This document shows, piece by piece, positions 10,076-21,002 of a stretch of DNA of 64,000 bases (positions are counted from its first letter, which is position 1; each line of letters starts with the position of its first letter). The notes beneath the pieces were generated by a model that saw only the letters and a list, made by a program, of their open reading frames with translations, did no database searches and was not told the DNA's origin. The position numbers and the translations under genes were made by a program. The stretch spans positions 7,763,523-7,827,522 of the forward strand of contig JAKZAP010000013.1 in NCBI GenBank assembly GCA_023053575.1. Direction: 5' to 3'. Source of the DNA: Branchinecta lynchi (Eukaryota; Arthropoda; Branchiopoda; Anostraca; Branchinectidae).

Positions 10076-10870
10076 CTTAGAGTTGAGCGATTGGGATGAA
10101 ACTTGGTGGAAAGAACAAGCATAAGCCCTAAAACATCAGTGACAGAAACTCGATCGGATTCGGACAAGGTGTGGGGGCGGAATTCCGGTTATCGCGAGTA
10201 AATGTACTTCTAGATCTGCTAGGACGATGAAACTTGGCTTGAACATTAGAGTCTTGAAAAGATTGGCTTGAAAATACCCAGTTCACCGATCCCACCATCC
10301 TGGGATAGTGGAGGGAGGGGAATTCTGAATCTTGAGGTATGGTATAACTTTCGAACGGGTGATTAGATCTTAATGAAACTTGATATTTGGAAAGACATCG
10401 TGTCTCAAATGTCTCATTTCAAGTCCGGACCGGATCTGATGATGTAGGGGGGGGGGGGGGTAAAGGGGAGAACCGGAAATCTTGTGATACGCTTAGAGTA
10501 AAGCGATCGGGATGAAACTTGGTGGGAAGAACAAGCACAAGCACGAGATACATCAGCGACAGAACCTGACCTGATTTGGGCCCTGTGGGGGGAGTTGGAG
10601 GAGGGGAGGGTCTGAAATTCTGGTGATCGCGAATTAAGGCACTTCCAGATGTGCTATGACGATGAAACTTGGCTTGAAAATTAGAGACTTGACAAGATTG
10701 GCTTAGCAATCGTCATTTTCTGGTTCCGATCATCCCTTAAAGTATTCGTCTAAAGCGAAAAGTTCAAAAAATACTTTTAGGCTAATTATACGTTCTTTTT
10801 ATCTCCATGAGCCATGATCATTTTTGCCTGAAGGGTTTTGTATAGAAAGTAATTTCTAGCTCCTTTAAAG
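10040..10870 (+). repeat. family A repeat
   Basis: Contains TGAAACTTGGTGGGAAGAAC, a G run at about 10447, CCAGATGTGCTATGACGATG, and continues into the family's distal part (ATGATCATTTTTGCCTGAAG...CTCCTTTAAAG) that also occurs at 12340, 15580 and 18520. Confidence 0.7.
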
Positions 10871-10918
10871 TTATATTCAAATAATGTATGCAACGGACAC
10901 CTTGAAACACCGGACTCT

Positions 10919-11990
10919 TTTATAGACTGCATCATCAGTGACTTTACAAAAGCGTTCGACTCTCTTGAACACGCCGAACTATGGGAGCGAGAGAATTTGT
11001 CTTGAGAATTATCGCCAGCCTCCTTTCAGAAAGAACGCAATCGATGCAACTGTCGCCCGGTTCTAAGATATCAAACCCAGCCCCAATTATTTCTGGTGCA
11101 CCCCAAGGGACCCGGCTTGGGCCACTGTGCTTCCTGATGGTTTGCAATAAGCTGATGCAAAAATGGTGACACCAAAAAAATTCGCGGATGGTATGTCACT
11201 GTCCATTCTTCGCCGACTACACGTCCACGACCCAGCTTTAACAGTGTCCTGGCTCATACGGGACCTCATTAACAGACGACGGCCTAAAACTTCAGCTGAA
11301 CCTGAAGGAGTGTGCAGTTTTTCAAGTCTGCTTTCTCTGTCGTGATGTACCGCCAGTCGACTTTCCAGATGAACCGTCTGCTACAACGGTGGAAATTTTG
11401 GGTGTTACAGTTGACTCAGATCTAAAACGGAATCCACAATGATTAGCAAAGCAGCGGCCGCACTTAAACGTTTTGCAAACCTTAAGAGGTTTGGACTGAG
11501 TGCCAAAGTCATGGCCCAGTGCTAAATGGTCTACACACGGCTACTGCTTGAATACTGCTGCCCCGTATGGCAACCAGGGCTGAACCAGGAGCAAACCGAT
11601 CGGCTGGAAACCATTCAAAAATGGGCATTCAAAATTATTTTGGCGGATAACTACAAATCCTATCAACAAGCACTGGAAGAATTAGGGACGAAAACCATTG
11701 CGTCGCGTCGGCACGATCTCACAATGAAATTCGGACTGAAGTGCCTTGCCTCGGAAACGCACCTTGAGATCCTGCCACCCGAAGATGAAAATAGAATGGA
11801 TACTCGCCCATCAAAGAGTATCACAAGGGCAGCTAAGAAAGCTCAGCTAATGAACCCGCCCGCTCATAGCAGTGAACGCTATTTGAACTCATTTCTGCCT
11901 TATTTTATCCGCAGTTTTGATGTGAATTGACCAAATTTTAATTTGACAATCCTGTGTATTTTGTATTATCAGAATTTTGGGAATAAATGA
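10919..11990 (+). pseudogene. non-LTR retrotransposon reverse transcriptase, decayed 3' half
   Basis: RT motifs appear in order but in shifted frames: DFTKAFDSLEH near 10941, SGAPQGTRLGPLCF near 11091, and FADYTSTTQL (the YADD-box equivalent) near 11206. The C-terminal part is an uninterrupted frame at 11526-11930: LEYCCPVWQPGLNQEQTDRL, ending ERYLNSFLPYFIRSF. This is a Jockey/CR1-like LINE pol with several frameshifts and stops. A second copy is on the minus strand at 63190-64000. Confidence 0.85.
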
Positions 11991-12004
11991 ACTATAAGTT
12001 TAAA

Positions 12005-12210
12005 ATACGTCCGCTACGATGCTTCATCAGCGACATTTCGGCCCTTCTTGGCAAGGGTCCTCATCAGGCTGTCAATCTTCAGGGTCAAGGCCGGGGAAGG
12101 ACACCAACCTGTAATCCTTCCCCGCTGTTGACCCTGAAGATTTTCAGCCTGACGACGACCCTGGACAAGAAGGGTCGAAACATCGCTGATGAAGCATCGT
12201 AGCTGACGTA
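12005..12210. mobile_element. family C, head-to-head palindrome
   Basis: Two arms of about 85 bases in inverted orientation around a short centre. The minus-strand arm reads GCCTGATGAGGACCCTTGCC, AAGAAGGGCCGAAATGTCGC. The plus arm reads GCCTGACGACGACCCTGG, ACAAGAAGGGTCGAAACATC. Both continue into TGATGAAGCATCGTAGC. It abuts the 3' end of the LINE at 11990. Confidence 0.75.
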
Positions 12211-12214
12211 TCCG

Positions 12215-12905
12215 TTGTATACATTATTTGAATACATGTTTCAAAGTCAGGTTGGGCTCAAGGAACATTTGTCTTCTAAAGTTCACATCTTAACCGAAAA
12301 GTCTAAAAAATATTTTTTTTTTACTAAACCCTATATCTATATGCATGATCCCCAAGGGCCCATAATCAGTTTTTCCTCAAGGATTTTGCTTACAAGTTAA
12401 TCCCTTAAAGAACAATGGACGCTTCTAATACTTTACTTTGTATTAAATGCTTCACAAATAAACATTTCCGACTTCGTTTAGGAGGCCCTACGAAAATCGG
12501 CCGTTTTCTTGTTATCCCTTGTCTTTACCTCTCTGGCATTTCGGCGATCCAAATCTTAGGAGCTGGAATATCGTGGCAGGAAATTCAAAAACTCCCAGCA
12601 ATGCTTGATAGAAAAGGATATATTTGAGACATCACCAAAGTCAAGCCGCAGATGCAGTTTACCTGATTGTTCTAGTGTTTCGTCAGAAGTTCCATGGCTT
12701 AAAGTGCCTATTCAAAGTTTTTCTTTGTCGAATAGTGTTGTGAAGCTTGATTAGCTTGCTTTATAGAATGTACCAGAATATGCAGTAAGCTTATACAAAA
12801 TAACATAGGAAGAAAAATCATTCAAAAACAAATAATCTATTCTAATCTGAATTATACAAGCTGATTTATGCATACAATAAAGACCTACTAAGTATTATAA
12901 GAAAC
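12215..12905. other. family A distal fragment and unassigned sequence
   Basis: 12290-12420 has the family A distal part (CATGATCCCCAAGGGCCCAT). From 12420 to 12905 I recognise nothing. Confidence 0.4.
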
Positions 12906-12907
12906 AT

Positions 12908-14470
12908 CACTTTTTGGGATCCCAAAACGTAAGTGGAGGCCTACCTATGACATCGCAAAATGTCCGTCCGTCCGTCTGTCCGTCTGTCAGCACGATAACT
13001 CTCGAAGGCAGTGAGATATTTTGATGAAACTTGGTGTGAGGATTCGTTGGGTCAAGGGTAAGGTCAAGTTCGTAGATGGGCTATGTAGCTCCATATTTAG
13101 GGGTGGGGGTTCAAATTAAGGGACAAACAAAATATTTTAAACAGCTAATGTGATAGTCGATTATGGGTAAGAAGGCATACTGAACAGGATGGTAAAAACA
13201 ATTTTCTCGCCGAACATGTAGTTAGTCCGAAATCCGGCGAAAACCGGAAAGCTGGTTAAAAGTAAAAGTTTAATTTGAAGTTGATTAAACGTTTGATTTA
13301 TGGGTAAAAAGACATGCCGAACACGACGGTGAAAATCATTTTCTCGTGCGACAACTAGTTCGACCGGAATCCGCCAAAACCGGAAAATTTGTTAAAAGCA
13401 GAAGTTCGATTAGATGACCGATTAAGGGGTAAGAAGAGAGGCTGAGTCGGTATATGACAATGGTTTTGGGATCCCAAAACGTAAGTGGAGGGATACCTAT
13501 GACATCACGAAAGTTGTCCGTCTCTCCGTCTGTCCGTCTGTAAGCACTCTAACTCTCGAAGGGAATGAGATATTTTGATGAAACTTGGTGTGAGGATTAT
13601 TTGGGTCAAGAGTAAGGTCAAGTTCGTAGATGGGCTCTGTAGCCCTACATTTAGGGGTGGGGGAGGGGGTTTAGTTTAAGGGGCAAATGAAATATTTTTA
13701 TACATATAATGTGATAGTCGATTATGGGGTAAAACACGATGGTGAAAACCATTTTGTCATCGGACAAGTAGTTCGCCCGGAATCCGGCCAAAACCGGAAA
13801 GTTTGTTAAAAGTAAAAGTTTTATTTGAAGTTGATTAGATGTTCGATTTAGGGATAAGAAGACATGCTGAACATGATGGTGAAACACATTTGTTCGCCGT
13901 ACAAGCAGTTAGCCCGGGATCCGGCCAAAACCGGAAAGTCTGTTAAAAGTAAAAGTTTTATTTGAAGTTGATTAGATGTTCGATTTAGGGGTCAGAAGAC
14001 GTGCTGAACGCGATGGTGAAAACCATTTTCTCGCCGGGCAAGTAGTTCGCCCGGAATTCGGCCAAAACCGAAAAAGTTTGTTCAAAGTAAAAGTTTTGTT
14101 TTAAGTTGATTAGATGTTCGATTAAGGGGTAAGAAGACATGCTGAACCCTTATGGGAACAGTATTTTCTACCAGGACAACTTGTTCGGCCGGAATCAGGC
14201 CAAACCGGAAAATTTGTTAAAAGCCAAAGTTTTATTTGAAGTTGATTAGATGACAGATTTAGGGGTAAGAAAACACGCTGAATCTGTATATGACAATCTT
14301 TTTTTTTTACCACGACATATAGTTCGTTTGGAATCCGGTTGAAACCGGATTTTTTTTTGTAAGTTGAACTTTTACTTGAAGTTGATTAGATGTTCTTTAT
14401 ACGGATTAGGTGATACGCTGAATTCGTTTCTGACCTTTTTTTCTGGACAAGTATGTTAGTTCGTTCGCAA
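12908..14470 (+). repeat. family B repeat with about 138-bp internal tandem units
   Basis: A head at 12918 (GGGATCCCAAAACGTAAGTG) is followed by units, a second head at 13467, and more units. The block CGGACAAGTAGTTC-like recurs near 13214, 13351, 13763, 13901, 14037, 14175, 14313 and 14445, giving a period of about 132-138. Each unit also carries AAAACCGGAAAGTTTGTTAA and AAGTTGATTAGATGTTCGAT. Interrupted by a LINE at 14470. Confidence 0.8.
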
Positions 14471-14965
14471 TTGTAATAATAATAATTTTATTTAAACCCT
14501 CCATACAAATACAATGTAAATGGTCGGAGGAGTTGGCAAAGAAACAAAAGAAAAAGAAAAAGAAAAGAGAATTACACAACAATACGATACAAAATTAAGC
14601 TGCAATAACTAAAAATAACCACAACAAGAACAAACTTGAATCACATGATTACACCAGGCTAGCCAGTGGAAAATCGTGCAGTTTTCTACTTCGATCAATG
14701 AAACGACTGGTTTCACTTATTTTAAAAATATGGTACCTTTTTGATACGTAAGAGTTTCGGAACCATATGGGAATTCCCAGTAGATATTTGCAGTACCGGA
14801 AAAAATTAGAACGGACTTGTTTGCGCTCAGTTTTATTCAAGGAATTCCACAGAGGGGTTAAAAAGAAGACATGGGGAGCGAACATGGCGTTGCATAGACG
14901 GCCAAGCGTAACTTTATCAAATTGGCCTTTAGTTCGTGCTAACATTCCATAAGTCTTCCGCAATG
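14470..14965 (-). pseudogene. 5'-truncated LINE with RT C-terminal fragment
   Basis: The minus-strand frame 14963-14649 reads GRLCNAMFAPHVFFLTPLWN, then RSNFFRYCKYLLGIP, resembling the post-RT region of non-LTR pol proteins. The 3' part ends GGGTTTAAATAAAATTATTA near 14470 and is the same as 3735-3905. It sits inside the family B copy, which resumes at about 14965. Confidence 0.7.
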
Positions 14966-15360
14966 TCTTCCGTCTGGATCAAATTTTAGATTTTTGGGAT
15001 CCCATCGAAACCTTTGGTCTTGTTTACCCGGACATATAATTATTCCGGAATCCGGTGGTAACCGGATTTTTTGTAAATCAAACTTTTATTCAAAGTTGAT
15101 TAGATGTTCTTTATAGGGATAAGGAGATACGCTGGTTTTGTTTCTGAATTTTTTTTTTGCTGGACTAGTAGTTCGGTCGGAAATCGGCAGGAAGTCTCGG
15201 TCAGTATCGTCAAAATAGATATGGCTTATAGAGGTATATCTGAACTTGATTTTCTCTGATGAGTAGCCTGTCCAAGACTGGATCTGGCGAAGACAAGACC
15301 CGATTGTCTGAATCAAATATTAGATTTTTGGGATCCCATCGACACCTTTGGTCTTGTTAT
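14965..15360 (+). repeat. family B tail, two successive ends
   Basis: TTTTTGGGATCCCATCGAAA followed by CCTTTGGTCTTG occurs at 14993-15025 and again at 15327-15357, with one internal unit between them. Confidence 0.7.
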
Positions 15361-15539
15361 CTTTGTCCAAGCTAGTAAATTGAGCATGTACTGGCATAAA
15401 AAATTACGCTTTGAAATATCACAGAGAGGAAAAATGTTGAAAAAGATGCTATCTAGGGGTTAAGCATTGTTCCTAGGTTGTTACAGAGTGGGATTGGGGC
15501 CCAATTGGGATCGTTTGATGTGCCCATTGAACTTTAAAG

Positions 15540-15850
15540 TACAAACAATACTTTTGAGCAAAATTATGCATTTTCATGATCTCGATGAGCCTATCATCAT
15601 TTTTGCTTTAAGGGTTTTTATTACAGATGAATTTCTAGCGCCCTTAAAGTGCGCATCATCACAGCCAAGTGAAAAAATAAAATGCTTTGTACCATACGAT
15701 ACATTCTCAGCATTTCCAAGGTCCCATGATCATTCTTATCTCAAGTTTTACAAATGATCACAACAAGCCCTCGAATTCGCAATTTTCTACTTTCACCCTT
15801 GGCCCAGCCTTGCAAGTGTCATATGAGCTTCTAGCTCTTGTTTTGTTTAT
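15540..15850 (+). repeat. family A distal part with terminus
   Basis: AATTATGCATTTTCATGATC, GATGAATTTCTAGCGCCCTT, and the end CAAGTGTCATATGAGCTTC followed by TAGCTCTTGTTTTG. It matches 18480-18740 and the terminus at 3115-3150. Confidence 0.6.
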
Positions 15851-16089
15851 TTATGGTGTAAGTTATCGTGAGTAAAGATGAAAGGTTGTTTAGTGGACTT
15901 TTTTATTGGAAATTTATTTATTGGAAGTTAGTTATAGTTGTGTACAGTTGTAATCGCGGACCATTAGGGCTCTTAATGTTAGTAAATATTGATCTATCGA
16001 AGCTGTCCATGGTAATAGTGTTGTGCCCCTGCACAACATTTTTGTTTATCTGTCGTCTACAGGAGCCATGAATCCCTCGCTCTCGCCCA

Positions 16090-16714
16090 GAGCAAAATAA
16101 CACTAGGCGGTAGCGCCAAGACCTATGCTTTCCATGCTTCGCAAACGGGCCAAACTCGCGGCGCCGCCTATTACGCTTGTGGCATTTAGAGCGAGACAAA
16201 CTTGCGGGCTTAGAAGTTCCTAGAAAAGCTAAGATGCGGCCTGCACACATCGCGGAAACAGGGGAGGTTGTTATCTTTCTTTTGCCGTGTTCAGAAAATG
16301 AAGTCATTTGAGCCAGCGCTGGTGCACGTGATTGAGTTTCAGTGGTGCTAGTGTCGCTGCTATTCCAATGTGTGTCACTTTTTTCAAGTCCTGGCGCTAC
16401 TCACTAGTGTCATTTTGCTGTAATCGGGACATACTTGTAGTGCCGCCCACTACGCTTGTGGCGTCTAAGGCGAAAAAAACTTGTTCTAGTAAAACTAAGA
16501 TGCGCTGCCCACATCCAAGAAACAGGGGAGGTTGTATCTTTTTTTTTTGGCCATGTTCAGAGTTTTAAGTTATTGGAGCCAGCGCTGGTACACTACTGAT
16601 TGAGTTTCAGTAGGGACGTTCTCTATCACTAGTGGTGCAAGTGTCTCTGCTATTCAGCGTGTGTCTCTTTTTTCAAGTTTGGGCGCTACTCCCTAGTGTT
16701 ATTTTGCTGTGCTC
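16090..16714 (+). mobile_element. MITE-like element (GAGCAAAATAACACTAGG ends), partly duplicated
   Basis: The left end GAGCAAAATAACACTAGGCG and right end CTAGTGTTATTTTGCTGTGC form terminal inverted repeats. The internal part (AAACTTGCGGGCTTAG, AGCCAGCGCTGGTGCAC) occurs twice, with a right-end sequence also at 16400-16420. Other copies lie at 47942-48466 and 57983-58371. Confidence 0.75.
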
Positions 16715-16982
16715 TCGCAGCTGTGGCTCACTGTCGCATTCAAGTACTATAGGCAGTTTTTTATTCCAGTTTGTGTTAGTCGCGATCATGCAAGTGATCC
16801 GGCCATATGTCGGATCCAGGGTCCTTTGTAGCTTACATCTGTGATTTTGCGACTCAGCGTTTTTGTCCGCCTTCTGTCATAAAGGGAAATGTTGTATTCG
16901 GACTTTGCTTAGCTGAGGGACAACAATTGGTGCTCAGCGCTGGGGCAAAAGAACATAGCCATAAGACTGAATTAATTTTCAG

Positions 16983-17102
16983 GGGAAGTTTCGCTTATCG
17001 TAAACTGGATGAAAAGAGAAGGAATGCACCAGGATCCTACTTGGTACGCGAGAGTCACAAGAAGTACGGGGAGTTTTACCTTGATTATGTCGAAGAGGGA
17101 AG
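16983..17102 (+). CDS. JAK: JAK exon 3: N-terminal half of SH2
   Basis: The acceptor TTTTCAG ends at 16982 and the GTAAGT donor begins at 17103. One base completes the split Gly codon from exon 2, so phases agree. The 40 residues run GSFAYRKLDE, a short basic link, then GSYLVRESHKKYGEFYLDYV. SYLVRES is a canonical SH2 beta-B strand with the phosphotyrosine-binding arginine in place. Vertebrate JAKs often have a degenerate form here, so this SH2 may keep phosphotyrosine binding. It follows HGPVG directly, as in the compact FERM-SH2 unit of other JAKs. The open frame upstream of 16983 is intronic. Confidence 0.92.
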
Positions 17103-17439
17103 GTAAGTAAACAGCGAACTTTGGCCTAAAAACTTTATATTATTTTCTCATCCTTATGACAGAGAGAGCATTCTGCGAAGCCACAAATCCGAATATTCTG
17201 GCTTGAAAGCAACAGTGGTGCGAGAACTTGTTTGGTGCACTTATATTCTTCCGTGATACCTTGCCAACTACGAGGACAAGGAAATGCAAATACCTATTCC
17301 GTTGAGCTACTTCCGATGACCTTCTCGCCGAGATTGGAAGTGTTGGGCGATGTGTCCTATCCAGCCTAAGGACCGTTGACTATTTTGGTCAACCAAGATC
17401 TAAGTTTTTTGGGACCTTTGGCCTTTCACGCATGTACAT

Positions 17440-18750
17440 TTCTATGGCACTTGCCTTCCGGCCAAGTGCGATATACCGATCACTTTTCCGTCGGTCGGTC
17501 GCTTAGTCCATTGATCGCGAGTTAAGGTACTTCCAAATGTGCTAGCTCGATGAAACTTGGCAGGCATATCAGGGACCCGTCCAAACTAACTTGGAAATAG
17601 TCACTTCCCCGATCGGACCACCGTGGGGGGAGTGGAGGGAGGGGGAATCCGGAATATTGATGTATTTTAACTTTTGATTGGGGAATAGGATCTTAATGAA
17701 ACTTGATATTTGGAAAGACCTCGTGTCTCAGATGTCACACTTCGGGTCTGGAATGGATCAGGTGACTTTGGGGGAAGCTGGAGGCGGAGACGGGGGGGGG
17801 GGGGGGGGGGGGGGCGGAAATCGTGTGACATATCAGTGTTCACGGATGGGGATGAAACTTGGTGGGAAGAACAAGCACAAGCCCTAGATACATAGTTAAC
17901 GTAACCGGACCGGATCCGAGCACTGTGGGGGGAGTTGGAAGGAGGGTTCCGGAATTCCGGTGATCCCGAGTTAAGAGCTTACACATGTGCTAGTACTATG
18001 AAACTTGGCAGACATATCAGGGACTTAAACTTAAGAACAGTCGTCTCTCCGATTTGACCATCCTGGGAGGAGTGGAGGGAGCGGGAATCCGGAATCTTGA
18101 GGTATGATCAACTTTTGAACGGGTTGATAGGATCTTAATGAAACTTGACATTCGGAAAGGAATCATCTCCCAGATGTACCATTCAAGTAAGGACAGGATC
18201 CTATCAATGTGGGAGAGGGGGGGGGGACGGGAAGTGTGTGACTCGCTTATAGTGTAGCGATTGGGATGACACTTTGTGGGAAGAATAAGCGTAAGTCCTA
18301 GATACACCAGTGATAAAACCGGACAGGATTCGGTCACTCTGTGGGGAGCTGAGGGGGGTACGGAATTCCGTTGATTTTAAGTTTCCGATTTAAGGTACTT
18401 AAAGATGTGCTAGGACGATGAAGCTTGGCTTCAACATCCCTTAAAGTACTGATATTAACCGCGAAGTACAAACAATACTTAACAGCTAAACCTACATTTT
18501 TTTGTTCACATCTCCATGAGCCCATGATCATTTTTGCCTCAAGGGTTTTGCCTAGAAATTAATTTCTAGCACCCTTAAAGTGCTCATCTTAACCGATGAG
18601 TAAACAAAAAAATACACGTGTCCAAACCATATATATTCATGATCCTAAAGGGCCCAGGATCATTTTTGCATGAGTGGTTTTGATTACAGATGAATTTCTA
18701 TCGCCCGTAAAGTGCGCATCATCACAGCCAAGTGCGAAACAAACAAAAAA
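17440..18750 (+). repeat. family A repeat, longest + strand copy
   Basis: Begins with CTATGGCACTTGCC and GTCGGTCGGTCGC, has two internal units with GATGAAACTTGGTGGGAAGA, a 21-base G run at about 17797, and ends in the distal part (CATGATCATTTTTGCCTCAA...GTGCGCATCATCACAGCCAA). Confidence 0.75.
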
Positions 18751-18759
18751 CCTCTGAGA

Positions 18760-18960
18760 AAGAAAAAAGCTAAAGTGAGCGCCCAGTCAGAATATTAAGC
18801 TAAACTGGGCGCTCCCAGAGCGCTCAGTCAAAATAGATGAACTAAGCTGGGGCCTCGCAGATCGCCCGACCACAGAAATCGAGCTAAACTGGGCGCTCAT
18901 CCAGGCAAGCTAAATGGCAGTACAGGAAAACTTCAGTAAGGCTAGTTCAGGGTCGCCAAG
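18760..18960 (+). repeat. short GGGCGCTC repeats
   Basis: AGCTAAACTGGGCGCTC or close variants occur at about 18811 and 18889, with complements such as GAGCGCCCAGT at 18777. It looks like an irregular minisatellite or hairpin cluster. A G run follows at 18996. Confidence 0.5.
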
Positions 18961-19089
18961 AAACTGAGTTGACATCCAGACTAAACGTTGGCGGTGGGGG
19001 GGGGGGGGACTTAAAGAATTGTATTCTCAGTCACATGTTGGAGCTTTCCAGCTTGATATAAAGAGGCAGGCTATTTTAACATAAAAGAA

Positions 19090-19400
19090 TTTAGATTAGA
19101 TTAGGTCATATATGGGGTTTATTGGAAAAAATACCAGGAACTACAAAACCCTCCAGAAGTTTACACTTTGTTAAGAGGTTTAACAAACCCCTTTGACAGA
19201 TTAACCTACATAACACTATAACGGAGAGAGAAATAATAAAAAAGAGAGGAACAGAAAATAAAAAAATAAAAAAAATTATGCACTTATTCTGTTGCTGGTC
19301 TAACACCCAAAAAATTAAAAACTATACACTCCTTTAAATCTCGAAACAAATAAATAAAGTTGTTAATTTTCCTCCAGGGCCAGGTTGAAAAAATGTCAGC
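19090..19400 (-). mobile_element. probable LINE 3' region
   Basis: On the minus strand it is T-rich and ends in AATAAACCCCATATATGACC near 19105. The body resembles other LINE tails here but has no recognisable RT. Low certainty. Confidence 0.3.
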
Positions 19401-19434
19401 TTCATGAACAAAAGAGCTGGCAGATCCATAATAA

Positions 19435-19860
19435 GTGGCCCTTACTTTCATTTCGGATCCAAAAAAGACTTTCTGATCATAAAGGATCCCACAGAATTCC
19501 ACATTTACTTGAAGGTTTTAGGCTATATTTTGTTGGGGGAAAGTGGTATTTTGCACGAAAAAAGTCATAGCCTACCTAAAAAATTACGCCTGCAGCCCTC
19601 ATTTTCATTGTCTAATATACAGGAGTTAGAAACTGCTGTAAGTTGGGGTATTGCGGGGCGAATTCCTGTTATTACGAATATGCTTTCACTTTACCATATA
19701 AATACTAGCTTTAATGTTTCTTTAAATTCGTACAGTTTCCCGCATGTGAGGCGGGGGGGGGGGGGGGTTCATAGCTATTATTTCTTTCTTCACCTCCCAC
19801 GCCCAAACCCTTCAGACCGCCCCTGAGCTCGGCGATACGAATACTTCAACGCTCGCTGTT
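19435..19860 (+). repeat. host repeat copy related to 7735-7975 and 9600-10075
   Basis: GTGGCCCTTACTTTCATTTC, GGATCCAAAAAAGAC and ATAAAGGATCCCACAGAATTC correspond to the other copies. It has no SINE. A 16-base G run is at about 19753 and the end matches sequence near 9671. Confidence 0.55.
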
Positions 19861-20039
19861 GTCACGTGAATTAACAAATCAGGATCAAGCTTTACAATTT
19901 CTCATTTTATTATTAAACATTTGAAGAAAAGCTGAAATGGGCGCAGGCGCCCTGAAACCACCCCTCGAGTTCTAGCTAGCGAAGCCACTGGCCATCACTT
20001 AATTGCCTGAAAGTAATCAGTAAGAGCAGTGGCATAACA

Positions 20040-20375
20040 TAGTTAAGTGATGTGTTGTTGGAAATGGAACGTTAATTTTTTGTCATCATTACAAATTCTG
20101 CGATATAGATTTCTAACCTGATTAGCAAGTACAACTCAAAAATCCAGTCCCAACCTTGGAGCAAAATTCTCAAAGTTTAAGTCTATATGTATGTAATCGT
20201 GTTCGGTTTTTAGTCAGTCAGAGAGTCTCAGTTAGTAATTGTCGATTTTTGTGTGTGTTTCCCATGAAAGTGTTACGTTTTGCTTTTGTTTTGTTTTTCT
20301 TTTCGTTTTTGTACTCCGTCCCTTTTCTGTTTGAAATGACGGGTGATAAATAAATAAATAAATAAAATATTTACC
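20040..20375 (+). mobile_element. LINE 3' end with (TAAA)n tail
   Basis: A T-rich 3' region ends in GAAATGACGGGTGATAAATA and a (AATA)n tail at 20346-20367. The same kind of ending (CGGGTYATAAATAAATAAA) occurs at 29845-29885 and a related CGGCGGGTTATAAATAAATT at 62870. Confidence 0.55.
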
Positions 20376-20679
20376 CAAATCAGGCAGAGAGCAGGCTGGC
20401 CAACCCCTTTAATTATCATTTCATCAACTATTTTATTTATTATTAGGTGTAATAAACCGGTGTAATAAACGTTATGAGTGTTGGAATTCTTCACGTTCAA
20501 TCTAGGGTCATTTCCAACAAGCTGCACGATCTTGTTTCCTGGCGATGTTTCCGAGACGGCCGAGTGCTCAGCTTATAGCATTTGTTCTGCAATAGAAATC
20601 AGTCATTTCTGATATTGCATATGCTTCTCAAGGTTTAGGTTACACCAGTGCTTAAATCAATAACTTAGTTTCTTTCAAG

Positions 20680-20822
20680 CTCTCAGGCCCGAACTATCAC
20701 CATCCACCAATCAAGCGAAGGTTTTTGCAAAGAAGGTGATGCGGAGAGGTATCCAAGTCTTCAAGAGGTTGTGGAATCTGTCGGCCTTAGACAGAAGGAC
20801 TGCCTACCCCCCTCGGAAAACG
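20680..20822 (+). CDS. JAK: JAK exon 4: C-terminal half of SH2
   Basis: Acceptor TTTCTTTCAAG ends at 20679. The nearby CTCTCAG at 20686 would give the wrong phase. The first base completes AG|C (Ser) from exon 3. The exon gives ARTITIHQSSEGF, then YPSLQEVVESV and CLPPSE. The FPSL/YPSL helix-B segment and the CLPPSE ending are typical of JAK SH2 domains. The donor GTATGA starts at 20823 and leaves one base (G) over. Exon 5 starts with two bases, so the two can be joined in frame, but that leaves almost no SH2-JH2 linker. A phase-1/phase-1 exon in the 14-kb intron may be missing from this annotation. Confidence 0.88.
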
Positions 20823-21002
20823 GTATGAATTTATTTCAGGATAATTCTCCGTATTATGAGTGCATCGCTTCTTAAAGATTTTCAGTTCAGTCAGACACCC
20901 ACAGAAAGATGTATTACATGTCAAAACAGTAGAAACAAATAAGTGACGGCATGAAGCGAGAGTAAACAAGACCAAAGGTGTCGATGGGATACCAAAAATC
21001 TA

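Noticed and set aside
12908..14470. CRISPR-like array
   Set aside because: The regular repeats are diverged along the whole unit without unique spacers, and the context is animal introns.
16807..16982. Upstream extension of the SH2 exon
   Set aside because: The frame is open, but the acceptor at 16982 joins exon 2 in phase and the sequence before it has no SH2 or FERM similarity.
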